DNA of 64,000 nucleotides from Clostridiaceae bacterium (GTDB lineage Bacteria; Bacillota; Clostridia; Lachnospirales; Lachnospiraceae): positions 186,001-250,000 of the forward strand of contig CAJTGI010000003.1 in the NCBI GenBank assembly GCA_910575435.1, given 5' to 3'. A program made the translations under genes and the position numbers. Below are positions 8,317-17,701 of this stretch, piece by piece (within the stretch, counting starts at the first letter, position 1; each line of letters starts with the position of its first letter). The notes under the pieces are model-generated. The model was given only the letters and a program-made list of their open reading frames with translations, did no database searches and was not told the DNA's origin.

Positions 8317-10098
8317 TCAGGAGATTTCTTGGATTCCTGCAATGTCTGTGGGAATCGTCATGGAGTAGTTGGTGTGATAGATCACATAGCCTGGCTTGGA
8401 GCCGTTTGGCTTCTTGATATGCTTTTTCTGGATATAGTCGATCTCTGCCTTCTCCTGCTCCCTGGCCTTGGAATAGTAGGCGGCCAGCCTGGCGGCCTCC
8501 TCGAAGGTGCGGTCGGGCAGTTCTTTTCCCTCGGTCTTGACGATGACGTGGGAGCCGGCGGTTTCCTTGGCGTGGAACCACCAGTCGTTGCCGCTTGCGA
8601 ACTTCAAAGTCAGTTCCTCGTTCTGGTAGTTGTTCTTTCCCACATACATATGGAAGCCATCGGAGGAGAGATAGTGGAAGGGCTTGCTTTTTGCCGGCCT
8701 TCTGTCCTTCTGCTTTCCCTTGTTCCCATGGCGGCGCACATAGCCGGTTTCCTCTAATTCTCGGCGGATAGCGGCAAGGTCTGCCTCCTGGGTGGCGATG
8801 TCCAGGGCATTGCTGATGGAATTCAGATGGTCGATGTCCTGGGAGGTTTCCTTGATCTGCTGGCTGAGCGCCTCCATAGTGCGCTTTAGCTTTCCGTATC
8901 GGTCAAAATACTTTTTCGCATTTTCTACCCCGGACTTGGTCTCGTCCAGGGGGATGGTGATGGGCTCTCCCGTGTAGTAGTTGTCGCAGGTCAGGCTTTT
9001 TTCCCCGCCCTGCAGGGAGTAGCCGTATGTGGTGAGCAATTCCCCGTATACCTTGTATTTCTCCCGCTTCTCAGTATCTTTTAGCTGCTTTTTCTGCAGG
9101 TCGTATTTTTTCAGGGAGCGGTCCAGGGCGGTTTTGGTGATTCGGCGCAAATCTGAAGATTTCTGATGAATCCGTCCCAATGCTTCCTTGGTGTGGTAGT
9201 AGTCGTAAAGCATCTGGCTGGTGCTATCGTATATATTTTCCGTATATTTTCCATCCCTTTGGTATCCTGTCAAAGCCAGGGCTGCAAATTCTTTGGGCGT
9301 GTCTCCCTGGTAGAGGGTATGGATGTGGAATGCCTTGTCTTTGATGTCCTGAACCATTTCCGTGAGATTGCGGTACAGGTGTAGCTTTTCGTCTTCTGAG
9401 AGTTCGGAAGTGGCAGAAGCCTCTGATAGGGAAGAGCGGTAGAGAAGCTCGCCTGCCATCACCGGGCTGAACCCGATTAGCCCTTGGTAAATTGCCTTGT
9501 CCGGGGCCAGGGGGCGGGCCATTACCTGGAGAAATTCTTCCCGGGTCAGGGTGAGGGGGCTGTATTTTCCCTCCTGCTTTGGTATGAAGTATTTCCTTCC
9601 CGGCAGGACTTCCCGCACGGAGCTTACCAGCAGGGAGATATGCTTGATGCTGTCTATGATGGTATCTGCCTCATCGCAGAAGATGATGTTGCTATGCTTC
9701 CCCATCAGTTCCACGTACAGGCGTTTCTCGCAGAAATCCCCCATCTCATTCAGATGTTCCAGATCAAAGCAGATTACCCGCTCTAAATCGACTTGCCGGA
9801 TAGCCTTGATCTTGCAGTTGTTCAGGTGCTTTCTTAGCACCATGCAGAAGGTGGGGGCCTGCAGGGGGGATGCCTGATTTTCTTCCGTGAGGTAGAGGAG
9901 GGGCAGGCTGGGATTTACGGAGATGACCAGACGCTCCTGGGAGCGCAGGGTCTTGCCCTCCTCGTCCTTCCGGGAGTTCTTGATCGTGAGAAGTAGTTTG
10001 TCCGCCTCGGTCTGGGCGATTTTAGTGATGCGGGCGCCTGTGAGCTTTTCCTGGAGTTCTGCCACCAGGCTTGCAATTACGATGCCGTCAAATGCCAT
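8317..10098 (-). CDS. rqcH: RqcH/NFACT-family ribosome quality-control protein
   Basis: Binds stalled 50S-peptidyl-tRNA complexes and recruits tRNA-Ala to add alanine tails (family knowledge from Bacillus RqcH). Visible: NFACT-N start MAFDGIVIASLVAEL, FCMVLRKHL, MGKHSNIIF, a central coiled-coil region (about 300-450) and a C-terminal NFACT-R domain with YVGKNNYQNEELT and DWWFHAKETAGSHV. Length 593 aa from ATG 10098 fits. AAAGGA lies about 11 nt upstream. The DR pair important in Bacillus RqcH reads Glu106-Arg107 here (VDLERVICF), a conservative change. It was earlier annotated in relatives as fibronectin-binding protein. Confidence 0.93.
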   Translation of the reverse strand: MAFDGIVIASLVAELQEKLTGARITKIAQTEADKLLLTIKNSRKDEEGKTLRSQERLVISVNPSLPLLYLTEENQASPLQAPTFCMVLRKHLNNCKIKAIRQVDLERVICFDLEHLNEMGDFCEKRLYVELMGKHSNIIFCDEADTIIDSIKHISLLVSSVREVLPGRKYFIPKQEGKYSPLTLTREEFLQVMARPLAPDKAIYQGLIGFSPVMAGELLYRSSLSEASATSELSEDEKLHLYRNLTEMVQDIKDKAFHIHTLYQGDTPKEFAALALTGYQRDGKYTENIYDSTSQMLYDYYHTKEALGRIHQKSSDLRRITKTALDRSLKKYDLQKKQLKDTEKREKYKVYGELLTTYGYSLQGGEKSLTCDNYYTGEPITIPLDETKSGVENAKKYFDRYGKLKRTMEALSQQIKETSQDIDHLNSISNALDIATQEADLAAIRRELEETGYVRRHGNKGKQKDRRPAKSKPFHYLSSDGFHMYVGKNNYQNEELTLKFASGNDWWFHAKETAGSHVIVKTEGKELPDRTFEEAARLAAYYSKAREQEKAEIDYIQKKHIKKPNGSKPGYVIYHTNYSMTIPTDIAGIQEIS

Positions 10099-10279
10099 GA
10101 TTCTGCCGTCCTTTCTGTACATAATCTATTTTTAGTCCAAGTTAGCATGTTTCTGTTCAGAGATACAGTATAGCACATTATGGCTTTTTTTGCAGTGAAA
10201 AATGAGAAGGGGGAAGGAACATTTGCTACTCGCATAGGAGACTCGAAGCATGAGTACAAAAATGTTGTAAAAAAATCGT

Positions 10280-11092
10280 TTGTGTGTTACATTATTATTT
10301 GTATTTTTATGCTTTTTTTACTACTGGTTAGCATCATACTTTTTGAAAAAGGAAAAGGTGAGAGTTGTGATACGCTTTTTATATGTGATACTGGGCAATA
10401 TACATAGGATTTGGATGATACCGAGGATGGAGTATATCGCCAGACACCCGGAAAAATATACGGAGGAGTTTCGGTACGAGTATGACCGTCATTGCATCCG
10501 CCTGATGAACAACCGGGGAAGAATCCGTACGGAGGGCAGCGGGATGGAGTATCTGCCGGCGGAGGGCGGATACGTGATGTTTGCCAACCACCAAGGAAAA
10601 TATGACACGCTGGGCATCATGCTATGCCATGACAGGCCCTGTTCCGTGGTGATGGACGCCGCCAAGTCCCACGGGCCCTTGGTATCCCAGTTTATTGACA
10701 TGGTGCAGGGGAAGCGGATGAAGCTGGATGACCTGCGCCAGGCGGCGGGAGTGATCCGGGAGATGGCCAACGAGGTGAAGCAGGGCAGGAGGTTCATTAT
10801 CTTTCCCTCCGGTGGATATCAGCACAGGAATGGAAACCATGTGGATCCTTTTAAGCCGGGCAGCTTTAAGAGTGCCATGAGGGCGAAGGCTCCCATTGTT
10901 CCGGTGGCGCTTATTGATTCCTGGAAGGTTTTTGACCTGTGGAGCCTGCGGAAGGTAAAGTCCAAAGTGATTTTCCTAAAGCCTCTATATTATGAGGAAT
11001 ATCAGCATATGAGTTCCAAGGAAGTATGCGAGGAAGTGCAGCGCCGGATTTGCCTGGCAATCCGGGAGGCGGATGCAATGCGGGAAAAATAG
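10280..11092 (+). CDS. plsC: 1-acyl-glycerol-3-phosphate acyltransferase-like protein (PlsC family)
   Basis: A membrane-associated acyltransferase predicted to make phosphatidic acid or a related lipid. An N-terminal hydrophobic segment is followed by the catalytic HX4D motif, NHQGKYD (His104, Asp109). The usual FPEGTR block is FPSGGY (175-180), so the family glutamate and arginine are absent. PIVPVALID is the conserved motif IV. The start is uncertain: TTG 10280 is the first possible codon after an in-frame stop and includes the membrane segment. There is no good ATG before the MIPRMEY region. The altered motif may mean a different acyl acceptor. Confidence 0.82.
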   Translation: MCVTLLFVFLCFFYYWLASYFLKKEKVRVVIRFLYVILGNIHRIWMIPRMEYIARHPEKYTEEFRYEYDRHCIRLMNNRGRIRTEGSGMEYLPAEGGYVMFANHQGKYDTLGIMLCHDRPCSVVMDAAKSHGPLVSQFIDMVQGKRMKLDDLRQAAGVIREMANEVKQGRRFIIFPSGGYQHRNGNHVDPFKPGSFKSAMRAKAPIVPVALIDSWKVFDLWSLRKVKSKVIFLKPLYYEEYQHMSSKEVCEEVQRRICLAIREADAMREK

Positions 11093-11152
11093 GGAAACGC
11101 CCCTTAGAGAAATTGACCACAAATCCATTCAGAAAAAGAAATGGGGAACGAT

Positions 11153-12364
11153 ATGACGAAGATAGAAATCATTGCCGCCACCAGGGAAGTGGAGCATATG
11201 GCGGCGGAGGAACTGAACCGGGAGCAGACGATTCTCAGCGGAAAGTTCGGGGGAACCTGCTATGCCAGGGAGGGGTTTGCTACCATCAGGACCCAGCCGG
11301 AGGAAAAGGCACTAAATCGGGCGAAGGGCACGGCGGAGATGGGGCATCATTCTGTATTCCAGCACGGGATGGTGAATATGGAGATTGTCTGCCCCAAGAT
11401 GATCGCCATGCTGCTAAATTCCGTGGGGGTGTCCAATACATCGGAGAAGAGTGCCAGGTATACCCAGATGGAGCCGGAGACGGAGAGGGAGCAGAGGCTC
11501 TATCAGAAATGGCATGACATTTTCGTAGAAGAGATTGGCCGTCGCTATGGCGGTCGTTTTTCGGACAGGGAGATGGACAAGCTGGCTTACGAGAATGCCA
11601 GGTATATGATTTCCGTGTTCTGCCAGACCTCCATGGTGTATTCCCTTCCCTTCCGAAATATTTTTTACGTGATGGACTGGCTGGAGAAGATGGGTCAGAA
11701 TCTTAAAAATATGCGGGGAACATTCAACCGCCGTCTGGAGGAGGAAGCCAGTTTCCTGCGGAAGGGGCTTTTGGCCGCAGTGGGAGGGGAGAATTTCCAC
11801 GATACGAAGAATGACTATTTTCGCTTTCTCCCGGTGCAGGCTACCGGGGAATTTGATGATGACAATAAAGAATATTATGGGGACGTGTACACTGCAAAAT
11901 TTCTGGCATCCTTCGCCCAGGTAGCCCAGGAGCAGAGGCATCGCACTACCAGGGTCAAGATTAATTTTTCCGGGGAGAGGCCGGGAGAGTTTGGGTATTA
12001 TGTGCCCCCCTTGATTCGGGGGACTTCCAGGGAGAGGGAGTGGCTTGTGGACATGGAGAGCGTTGGGGATTGCTATCCCCAGGGCATGCTGGTGTCCGTG
12101 ACGGAGCAGGGCCTTTTCGAAGATTTCGTGGTGAAGTGCAAGGAGCGCATGTGCGGCCGGGCCCAGTTGGAAATCATGTCCGTGACGGAGAAGCTGGTTT
12201 CCCGGTTTGCCGCGGAAAAGGATAACCTTTCAGAAATGAACAGGAGGCGGCTGGAGCAGATGATCCGAGATGGAAATCCCTGTGCCAGATGCCGCTATCC
12301 TGATTTCTCCTGCCGGGAGGGCTGTACCTGGGGCAGCGGGGAAGCGCTTTCACGGCTGGTATGA
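11153..12364 (+). CDS. thyX: Tandem-domain ThyX-like flavin-dependent thymidylate synthase
   Basis: A 403-aa protein, nearly twice the usual ThyX length. The N-terminal half (about 60-185) has GHHSVFQH, then SEKSARY and YENARYMIS, as in a ThyX monomer, but the RHR triplet is missing there. The second half (about 225-345) has EQRHRTTR at 261-267 followed by GRAQLEI, the typical ThyX C-terminal strand. This looks like an internal duplication forming a pseudo-dimer of the normally homotetrameric enzyme. The tail has five Cys (CARC ... SCREGC, 377-391), perhaps a metal site. The classic RHRx7S is imperfect in both halves, so dUMP methylation is a prediction only. The start at 11153 is supported by GGGGA 6-7 nt upstream. 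Confidence 0.75.
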   Translation: MTKIEIIAATREVEHMAAEELNREQTILSGKFGGTCYAREGFATIRTQPEEKALNRAKGTAEMGHHSVFQHGMVNMEIVCPKMIAMLLNSVGVSNTSEKSARYTQMEPETEREQRLYQKWHDIFVEEIGRRYGGRFSDREMDKLAYENARYMISVFCQTSMVYSLPFRNIFYVMDWLEKMGQNLKNMRGTFNRRLEEEASFLRKGLLAAVGGENFHDTKNDYFRFLPVQATGEFDDDNKEYYGDVYTAKFLASFAQVAQEQRHRTTRVKINFSGERPGEFGYYVPPLIRGTSREREWLVDMESVGDCYPQGMLVSVTEQGLFEDFVVKCKERMCGRAQLEIMSVTEKLVSRFAAEKDNLSEMNRRRLEQMIRDGNPCARCRYPDFSCREGCTWGSGEALSRLV

Positions 12365-12421
12365 ATCGCTGTGGATAGTGAATTCGCTGTGCATTCCCAT
12401 ATTGAATATCTGCATGGATTC

Positions 12422-12450
12422 TTGACAGTGCAGCAAGTTAAAAGTATACT
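12422..12450 (+). promoter_or_regulatory. Sigma-A promoter ahead of the polymer locus
   Basis: TTGACA (12422-12427), a 17-nt spacer, then TATACT (12445-12450), 111 nt before the start of the first glycerophosphotransferase gene. This is probably the main promoter for the genes that follow in the same direction. Confidence 0.75.
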
Positions 12451-12560
12451 AAAATATTGTATAACTCTTGGATTGCAAGGGCTTGGCGATATTGCGGCTG
12501 TGCGTTGCTTGGCGCAATATTGGATGATTTTTACAAAGCGGCGCAGAAATGGGTGTTGAT

Positions 12561-14321
12561 ATGAATTGTCTGATGGATAAGAAATATGTGACTGCTGCGG
12601 TAAAGAGGATTTACTGGGAGAGGGTGATCCTCCATCTTGATGTGGAAGTATATGACCATCGCTCGATCAAGCAGAAAGATGTCTTTGAGTTCTATTTGCT
12701 GGATGAGAATTACAGTGTTGTTGCCAGATTCAGGAAAGAGGAGACGTTTCCTGGGAAATACCATTGCTGGATGAATATCACGAATCCGGGAAATTGCCGG
12801 TGCCTTCCCATGGGCAGTTATCGCTGCTACGTATTTGAGAATGATTACGTGATGGCAAAGTGCATGGTTCTGCCGGAATTGGTGCCGCAAATAGAGAATT
12901 GCTCCCGCTCGTTTCTTCATGACAATCGGGGAAAGGCATATTCCGTGAATTTCTATGTGTCCGAGGGGGAGGAGGAACTGCCTCTCCTGATGCACACGCT
13001 GGAGGCCGCAAGAATTCCCTTGGAGCAGGAGTCTAATTGGCAGATCATCAAGTCCGTGGCGAGGGATCCTCTGGTAAAGCTGAAAAAGAATCTGGGGAGA
13101 ATGTTTTGGAAGATGGTGTATTTCCAATATACGTTGCGCTATCGGAATAAGGAGCATGTGCTAATGTTCATGACGGAGCAGAGCGACACTTTGGGCGCAA
13201 ACCTGAAGGCGGTGCTGAAACGGATCAGGGAGCGGGGAATGGAAGGGCAGTATAAGATTCTTACATCCGCCAGGCCGGCTTCCTACGTGCCCCAGTCTAA
13301 GATGAGCAACTGGAAGCTGGTGAAGAAGCTGGCCCAGAGCAAATTTATATTTCTGGATGACCATGCCCCGATTCTGGACTGGCTGAAAATGGAGCAGACT
13401 ACGAAGGTAATCCAGCTGTGGCATGCGGGGGCCGGATTTAAGTCATCCGGGTACAGCAGATGGGGGCATTTGGGATGCCCGTCTCCGATTAGCTGCCACA
13501 GGCAATACTATTATGGCATTTCTGGTTCCAGACATATCAGCAAGTTTTTTTCGGAAGTTTTTGGCATCAATGAGGCCCAGATCCTTCCCACGGGCATGCC
13601 TCGGATGGATGAATATCTGAATCCGGAATATCAGAAGGAGAAAAGGGAGAAACTGTATCAGGAGTATCCCGTGTGCCAGGGAAAGAAAGTGATTCTTTTT
13701 GCTCCCACCTATAGGGGAAAGGGGCGGCAGGATGCCTATTATCCCTATGAAATGATAGATTTTGACGGGCTTCATGACCTGTGCCGGAGCGATTACGTGG
13801 TTCTGTTCAAGATGCACCCCTGGGTGCGGAATCCGGTGCCCATCAGTGATCGGCACAAGGATATTTTTGTGGATGTGAGCCGTTATCCCAATATCAATGA
13901 CCTATTTTATATCACGGAGGTTTTGATTACGGACTACTCTTCCAATATCTTTGAGTTCAGCCTGATGAAGAAGCCCATGCTGTTCTTTGCCTTTGACAAG
14001 ATCCAGTATTCTTTTTCGAGGGGGTTCCACCGGGATTACGAGGAGGCGGCGCCTGGCAAGGTGTGCTATGATTTTGAAGAGGTGCTGCAGGCATTGGAGG
14101 ACAAGGACTTTGAATATGAAAAGGTGGAGCGCTATATAGAACTTCATTTTGACTACATTGACTGCCAGTCTTCTGACAGAGTGATTGACTGGATTATATT
14201 GGGGAACGTGCCCCTGGATATTTTGCGGGAGAAGGTGGGCTGGGAGGACCTGTATCGTAAGATGAAGCATATGAAGATGACGGCGCTGCGCCAGCTGGAA
14301 GAGAAAGACAGCGAGGCATGA
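12561..14321 (+). CDS. CDP-glycerol glycerophosphotransferase-type protein (TagF/TagB family)
   Basis: A 586-aa protein predicted to transfer polyol-phosphate from a CDP-linked donor to a growing wall polymer at the inner membrane face. The C-terminal half carries the family patterns VIQLWHAGAGFK, TGMPRMDEYL, LFAPTYRGKG, FKMHPW and ITDYSSNIFEFSLMKKP. The N-terminal 150 residues are a separate, probably beta-rich domain without a recognised catalytic motif. ATG 12561 is preferred over 12549 because GGGTG lies upstream. It is first in a run with a cytidylyltransferase and an epimerase, so a CDP-activated precursor is the likely substrate. Glycerol or ribitol cannot be distinguished. Confidence 0.85.
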   Translation: MNCLMDKKYVTAAVKRIYWERVILHLDVEVYDHRSIKQKDVFEFYLLDENYSVVARFRKEETFPGKYHCWMNITNPGNCRCLPMGSYRCYVFENDYVMAKCMVLPELVPQIENCSRSFLHDNRGKAYSVNFYVSEGEEELPLLMHTLEAARIPLEQESNWQIIKSVARDPLVKLKKNLGRMFWKMVYFQYTLRYRNKEHVLMFMTEQSDTLGANLKAVLKRIRERGMEGQYKILTSARPASYVPQSKMSNWKLVKKLAQSKFIFLDDHAPILDWLKMEQTTKVIQLWHAGAGFKSSGYSRWGHLGCPSPISCHRQYYYGISGSRHISKFFSEVFGINEAQILPTGMPRMDEYLNPEYQKEKREKLYQEYPVCQGKKVILFAPTYRGKGRQDAYYPYEMIDFDGLHDLCRSDYVVLFKMHPWVRNPVPISDRHKDIFVDVSRYPNINDLFYITEVLITDYSSNIFEFSLMKKPMLFFAFDKIQYSFSRGFHRDYEEAAPGKVCYDFEEVLQALEDKDFEYEKVERYIELHFDYIDCQSSDRVIDWIILGNVPLDILREKVGWEDLYRKMKHMKMTALRQLEEKDSEA

Positions 14322-14438
14322 TGCGCTGGGAATAGCAACGACATGATGGACAAGAGGAACATGCGAAGGATATTCGCAAAAGCAAATTGCCTGCGGCGCA
14401 TATAGGCCTGCAGGCATCGGAAAGGCATAGGTATTTTT

Positions 14439-15182
14439 ATGAATATTGCAATGATTTTTGCCGGAGGAAAAGGAGTGCGGATGGGGTCAGGCATCCCGAA
14501 GCAGTTTTTGGAAATCCATGGAAAGCCAGTACTGGTGCATACGCTGGAACTCTTTCAGGAACATGACATGATTGATAAAATCTATATTTCCGTTCTGGAG
14601 GAGTATATTCCTAAGACTAGGAAATTGGTGAAGCGATATGATCTGGACAAGGTGGCTTCCATCATTCCCGGGGGGGCCACTGCCCAGGATTCTATTTACA
14701 ACGTGCTGAAGGATGCGGAGAAGGATAATCCGGAGGATTCCATCGTGCTTCTGCATGACGGGGTGCGGCCTTTCGTGTCCTACGATACCATCAGGCAGAA
14801 TATCGAGGGGGTGAGGGAGCATGGCAATGCCATCACCTGTACCTCCTGCTATGAGACCATTCTTCTGAGCGAGAGTGGGGAGGAAGTGGATTCCGTGCCC
14901 TACAGGAAGAATACCTTTGCGGCCCAGGCTCCCCAGAGCTTTTATCTGAAGGATGTGATTGCGGCTCACGAAGAGATCAGGAAGACCAACCCCACCTATG
15001 AGGATATGGTGGATAATTGCACCATTATGAAGACATTGGGAAAGGAAGTGCATATGATTCCCGGAAACCGGGGGAACATCAAGGTGACCACGCCGGAGGA
15101 CGTGTATATGTTCCGGGCGCTTCTGAACTACAAGGAAAACGAGCAGACCTTCGGCATTGGCCTGACCAATGGCATTCGGTAA
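14439..15182 (+). CDS. IspD/TarI-family cytidylyltransferase (copy 1)
   Basis: A 247-aa enzyme that joins CTP to a polyol phosphate, releasing PPi. The signature is intact: FAGGKGVRMG then IPKQF, with catalytic-type Arg and Lys; LLHDGVRPF, APQSF and VTTPEDVYMF follow. It differs from the two closely similar TarI copies at 18.3 and 38.1 kb. Lying between a glycerophosphotransferase and an SDR protein, it more likely makes a CDP-activated wall precursor than the isoprenoid intermediate of IspD; IspD cannot be excluded. The only in-frame start near the motif is ATG 14439. Confidence 0.85.
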   Translation: MNIAMIFAGGKGVRMGSGIPKQFLEIHGKPVLVHTLELFQEHDMIDKIYISVLEEYIPKTRKLVKRYDLDKVASIIPGGATAQDSIYNVLKDAEKDNPEDSIVLLHDGVRPFVSYDTIRQNIEGVREHGNAITCTSCYETILLSESGEEVDSVPYRKNTFAAQAPQSFYLKDVIAAHEEIRKTNPTYEDMVDNCTIMKTLGKEVHMIPGNRGNIKVTTPEDVYMFRALLNYKENEQTFGIGLTNGIR

Positions 15183-15283
15183 GCTTGATTTTCATATGAT
15201 TCAATGTCGGGTGGGGGCGCGGTCCATTGCTCATATACATGGGTGCGATGGCATGAATATGATGAGAGAGGGAGATGATAACT

Positions 15284-16366
15284 ATGTCAAATATGATGGA
15301 TATGGAAAGTCCGGATAACGAGATACTGCAGGAGGATTTGGAGCGGGCGGCAGTTCTGGACCTGCCCGTGGAGGCATTGCGGGATGCCAGGGTGTTCGTC
15401 ACCGGGGCCACCGGGCTTCTCGGCTCCCAGATGGTGAAGTATTTATTGTGCCTGAATCGGTTGAAAGGGTATCAGATTACCGTGATTGCCCATGTGAGGA
15501 ACCGGGAGAAGGCAGAGCGGGTATTTCCCTATGGGGGGCGGAATGGCCAGCTGGTTCTGGCGGTGGGGGATATCAATGACAGGATATCCTATGATGGGGA
15601 GGTGGATTATATTATCCACGGAGCCAGCCCCACCAGTTCAAAGTTTTTCGTATCCCATCCGGTGGAGACCATCCACACGGCTCTGGATGGGACGGAGAAT
15701 GTGCTTGCCTTCGCCAGGGAGAAGCGGGTGAAGGGCATGGTGTACCTTTCTTCCCTGGAAGTGTATGGCACGCCGAGAGAGGATGCGGGACTGATTTCCG
15801 AGGGGGATTACGGAATGATTGACCCCCTGAGCGTGCGCAGCAGCTATTCCGAGGGGAAGCGGATGGCGGAGTGCCTTTGCGTGTCCCACGGGGAGGAGTA
15901 CGGGATACCCATTAAGATTGCCAGGCTGTCCCAGACCTTTGGGGCGGGAGTGGCTTATGACGATGGCAGGGTATTTGCGGAGTTTGCCCGCTGTGCCATC
16001 GAGAAGCGCAATATCGTGCTGCACACCGAGGGAAAGACGGTGCGCAGCTACTGCTATACCATGGATGCCATCACGGCATTGCTGTATATCCTTGTGAAAG
16101 GGGAGCCGGGGGAGGCATACAATGTGACGAACATGGATACGGCCATCTCCATCTACGATATGGCAAAGCTGGTCTGTGAGCTGTATCCGGAGTCTGGCAT
16201 TGCCGTGGAGAAGGATATTCCGGAAGATCTGGCAAGTTTCGGATATAACCCGGAGATGGTGATCCGCCTGGACAGCACCAAGCTGGAGGGCCTGGGGTGG
16301 AAGGCTACGGTGGGGCTGGAGGGAATGTACCGCCGCCTGGTCAGCGATATGTGCCGCGGCAGATAG
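15284..16366 (+). CDS. NAD-dependent epimerase/dehydratase (extended SDR)
   Basis: A 360-aa extended short-chain dehydrogenase acting on a nucleotide- or polyol-linked sugar. Visible: the nucleotide-binding GATGLLGS near residue 50, the strand IIHGASPTSS, SSLEVYG, and the catalytic YSEGK tetrad (Tyr-x3-Lys). An N-terminal extension of about 40 residues precedes the Rossmann fold. GGGAG 9 nt before ATG 15284 decides the start over ATG 15275. It follows the copy-1 cytidylyltransferase, suggesting that it modifies the precursor or product of that enzyme. The substrate is not identified. Confidence 0.87.
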   Translation: MSNMMDMESPDNEILQEDLERAAVLDLPVEALRDARVFVTGATGLLGSQMVKYLLCLNRLKGYQITVIAHVRNREKAERVFPYGGRNGQLVLAVGDINDRISYDGEVDYIIHGASPTSSKFFVSHPVETIHTALDGTENVLAFAREKRVKGMVYLSSLEVYGTPREDAGLISEGDYGMIDPLSVRSSYSEGKRMAECLCVSHGEEYGIPIKIARLSQTFGAGVAYDDGRVFAEFARCAIEKRNIVLHTEGKTVRSYCYTMDAITALLYILVKGEPGEAYNVTNMDTAISIYDMAKLVCELYPESGIAVEKDIPEDLASFGYNPEMVIRLDSTKLEGLGWKATVGLEGMYRRLVSDMCRGR

Positions 16367-16401
16367 CACTTTTACAGCAAATAGAATGGAGGTAAGAAAT
16401 C

Positions 16402-17667
16402 ATGGGAATGACAATGACGCAGAAGATTCTGGCGGCCCACGCAGGGCTGCCTTCCGTGGAGGCAGGGCAGCTGATCGAGGCGAATCTGGACTTGGTTCTC
16501 GCCAATGATATCACCGGCCCGGTGGCGATCCACGAGGTGGAGAAATTAAAGAAGAAGACCGTGTTTGACAAGGACAAGGTGGCTCTGGTGCCAGATCATT
16601 TCGCACCGAATAAGGATATCAAGTCCGCTGAGCACTGCAAGTGCGTGAGGGAATATGCCAAGGAGCATGACATCACCAATTACTTTGAGGTGGGTCAGAT
16701 GGGCATCGAGCATGCGCTGCTCCCGGAAAAGGGGCTGATCGTGGCGGGGGAAACCTGCATCGGCGCAGATTCCCACACCTGTACATACGGTGCCCTGGGC
16801 GCCTTTTCCACCGGCGTGGGAAGCACGGACATGGGTTGCGGCATGATTACCGGCCAGGCATGGTTCAAAGTGCCATCCGCCATCAAGTTCGTGCTGACAG
16901 GCAAGCCCTCCAAATGGGTGAGCGGAAAGGATGTGATCCTGCACATCATCGGCATGATTGGCGTGGACGGCGCACTGTATAAATCTATGGAATTTACTGG
17001 GGACGGCGTGGCTAATCTATCCATGGACGACCGCTTCTCCATTGCCAATATGGCTATCGAGGCAGGGGCGAAGAATGGAATCTTCCCGGTGGATGAAAAG
17101 ACCATCGCCTATATGGAGGAGCATTCCACGAAGAAATATACGGCATATGAGGCGGATGAGGATGCGGTCTATGACGAGGTGTATACCATTGACCTTGGCA
17201 AGCTGGAGCCTACCGTGGCCTTTCCCCATTTGCCCGAGAATACCAAGACGGTGAGGGAGTCCGGCCAGGTGGATATCGACCAGGTGGTGATTGGCTCCTG
17301 CACCAACGGAAGGATCGAGGATTTGCGCACGGCGGCGGAGATTCTGAAGGGGCGCAAGGTGGCAGAGGGCATTCGCGCCATCGTCATTCCCGCCACCCAG
17401 GCCATCTATATGCAGGCCATCGAGGAGGGGCTGGTGCAGACCTTTATCCAGGCTGGCACCATTGTGAGTACGCCTACCTGCGGGCCGTGCCTGGGAGGAT
17501 ATATGGGCATCTTGGCAGCGGGGGAGAGGGCAGTCTCTACTACCAACAGGAACTTTGTGGGGCGCATGGGCCACGTGGAGTCTGAGGTGTACCTGGCAAG
17601 TCCGGCAGTGGCTGCGGCCAGCGCCGTGACAGGAAAGATTTCGGAACCGTCGGAACTGGGGCTGTAA
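16402..17667 (+). CDS. leuC: 3-isopropylmalate dehydratase large subunit
   Basis: With LeuD isomerises 2- to 3-isopropylmalate in leucine synthesis, using a 4Fe-4S cluster. At 421 aa it matches the short archaeal/clostridial-type LeuC. Cluster ligands Cys300 (GSCTNG), Cys360 and Cys363 (TCGPCLGG) are visible, as is [15 protein letters not shown] lies 9 nt before the ATG. leuD follows after 34 bp. The pair interrupts the surface polymer genes; leuA and leuB are absent here. Homoaconitase-type substrates are possible in this subfamily, but leucine synthesis is most likely. Confidence 0.94.
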   Translation: MGMTMTQKILAAHAGLPSVEAGQLIEANLDLVLANDITGPVAIHEVEKLKKKTVFDKDKVALVPDHFAPNKDIKSAEHCKCVREYAKEHDITNYFEVGQMGIEHALLPEKGLIVAGETCIGADSHTCTYGALGAFSTGVGSTDMGCGMITGQAWFKVPSAIKFVLTGKPSKWVSGKDVILHIIGMIGVDGALYKSMEFTGDGVANLSMDDRFSIANMAIEAGAKNGIFPVDEKTIAYMEEHSTKKYTAYEADEDAVYDEVYTIDLGKLEPTVAFPHLPENTKTVRESGQVDIDQVVIGSCTNGRIEDLRTAAEILKGRKVAEGIRAIVIPATQAIYMQAIEEGLVQTFIQAGTIVSTPTCGPCLGGYMGILAAGERAVSTTNRNFVGRMGHVESEVYLASPAVAAASAVTGKISEPSELGL

Positions 17668-17701
17668 GGCACGCTTGAATATAGAAAGAGAGGTAAATAT
17701 C

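Noticed and set aside
7349-8581. Longer 410-aa form of the histidinol phosphatase
   Set aside because: The extra N-terminal part is antisense-phase shadow of rqcH, and ATG 8194 has its own ribosome site.
14439-15182. Assignment of copy 1 as the housekeeping IspD
   Set aside because: Not excluded, but its position between a glycerophosphotransferase and an SDR gene makes a polymer precursor more likely, so no symbol was given.
16367-16401. T-box or leucine attenuator before leuC
   Set aside because: The gap is only 35 bp and holds just a ribosome site.
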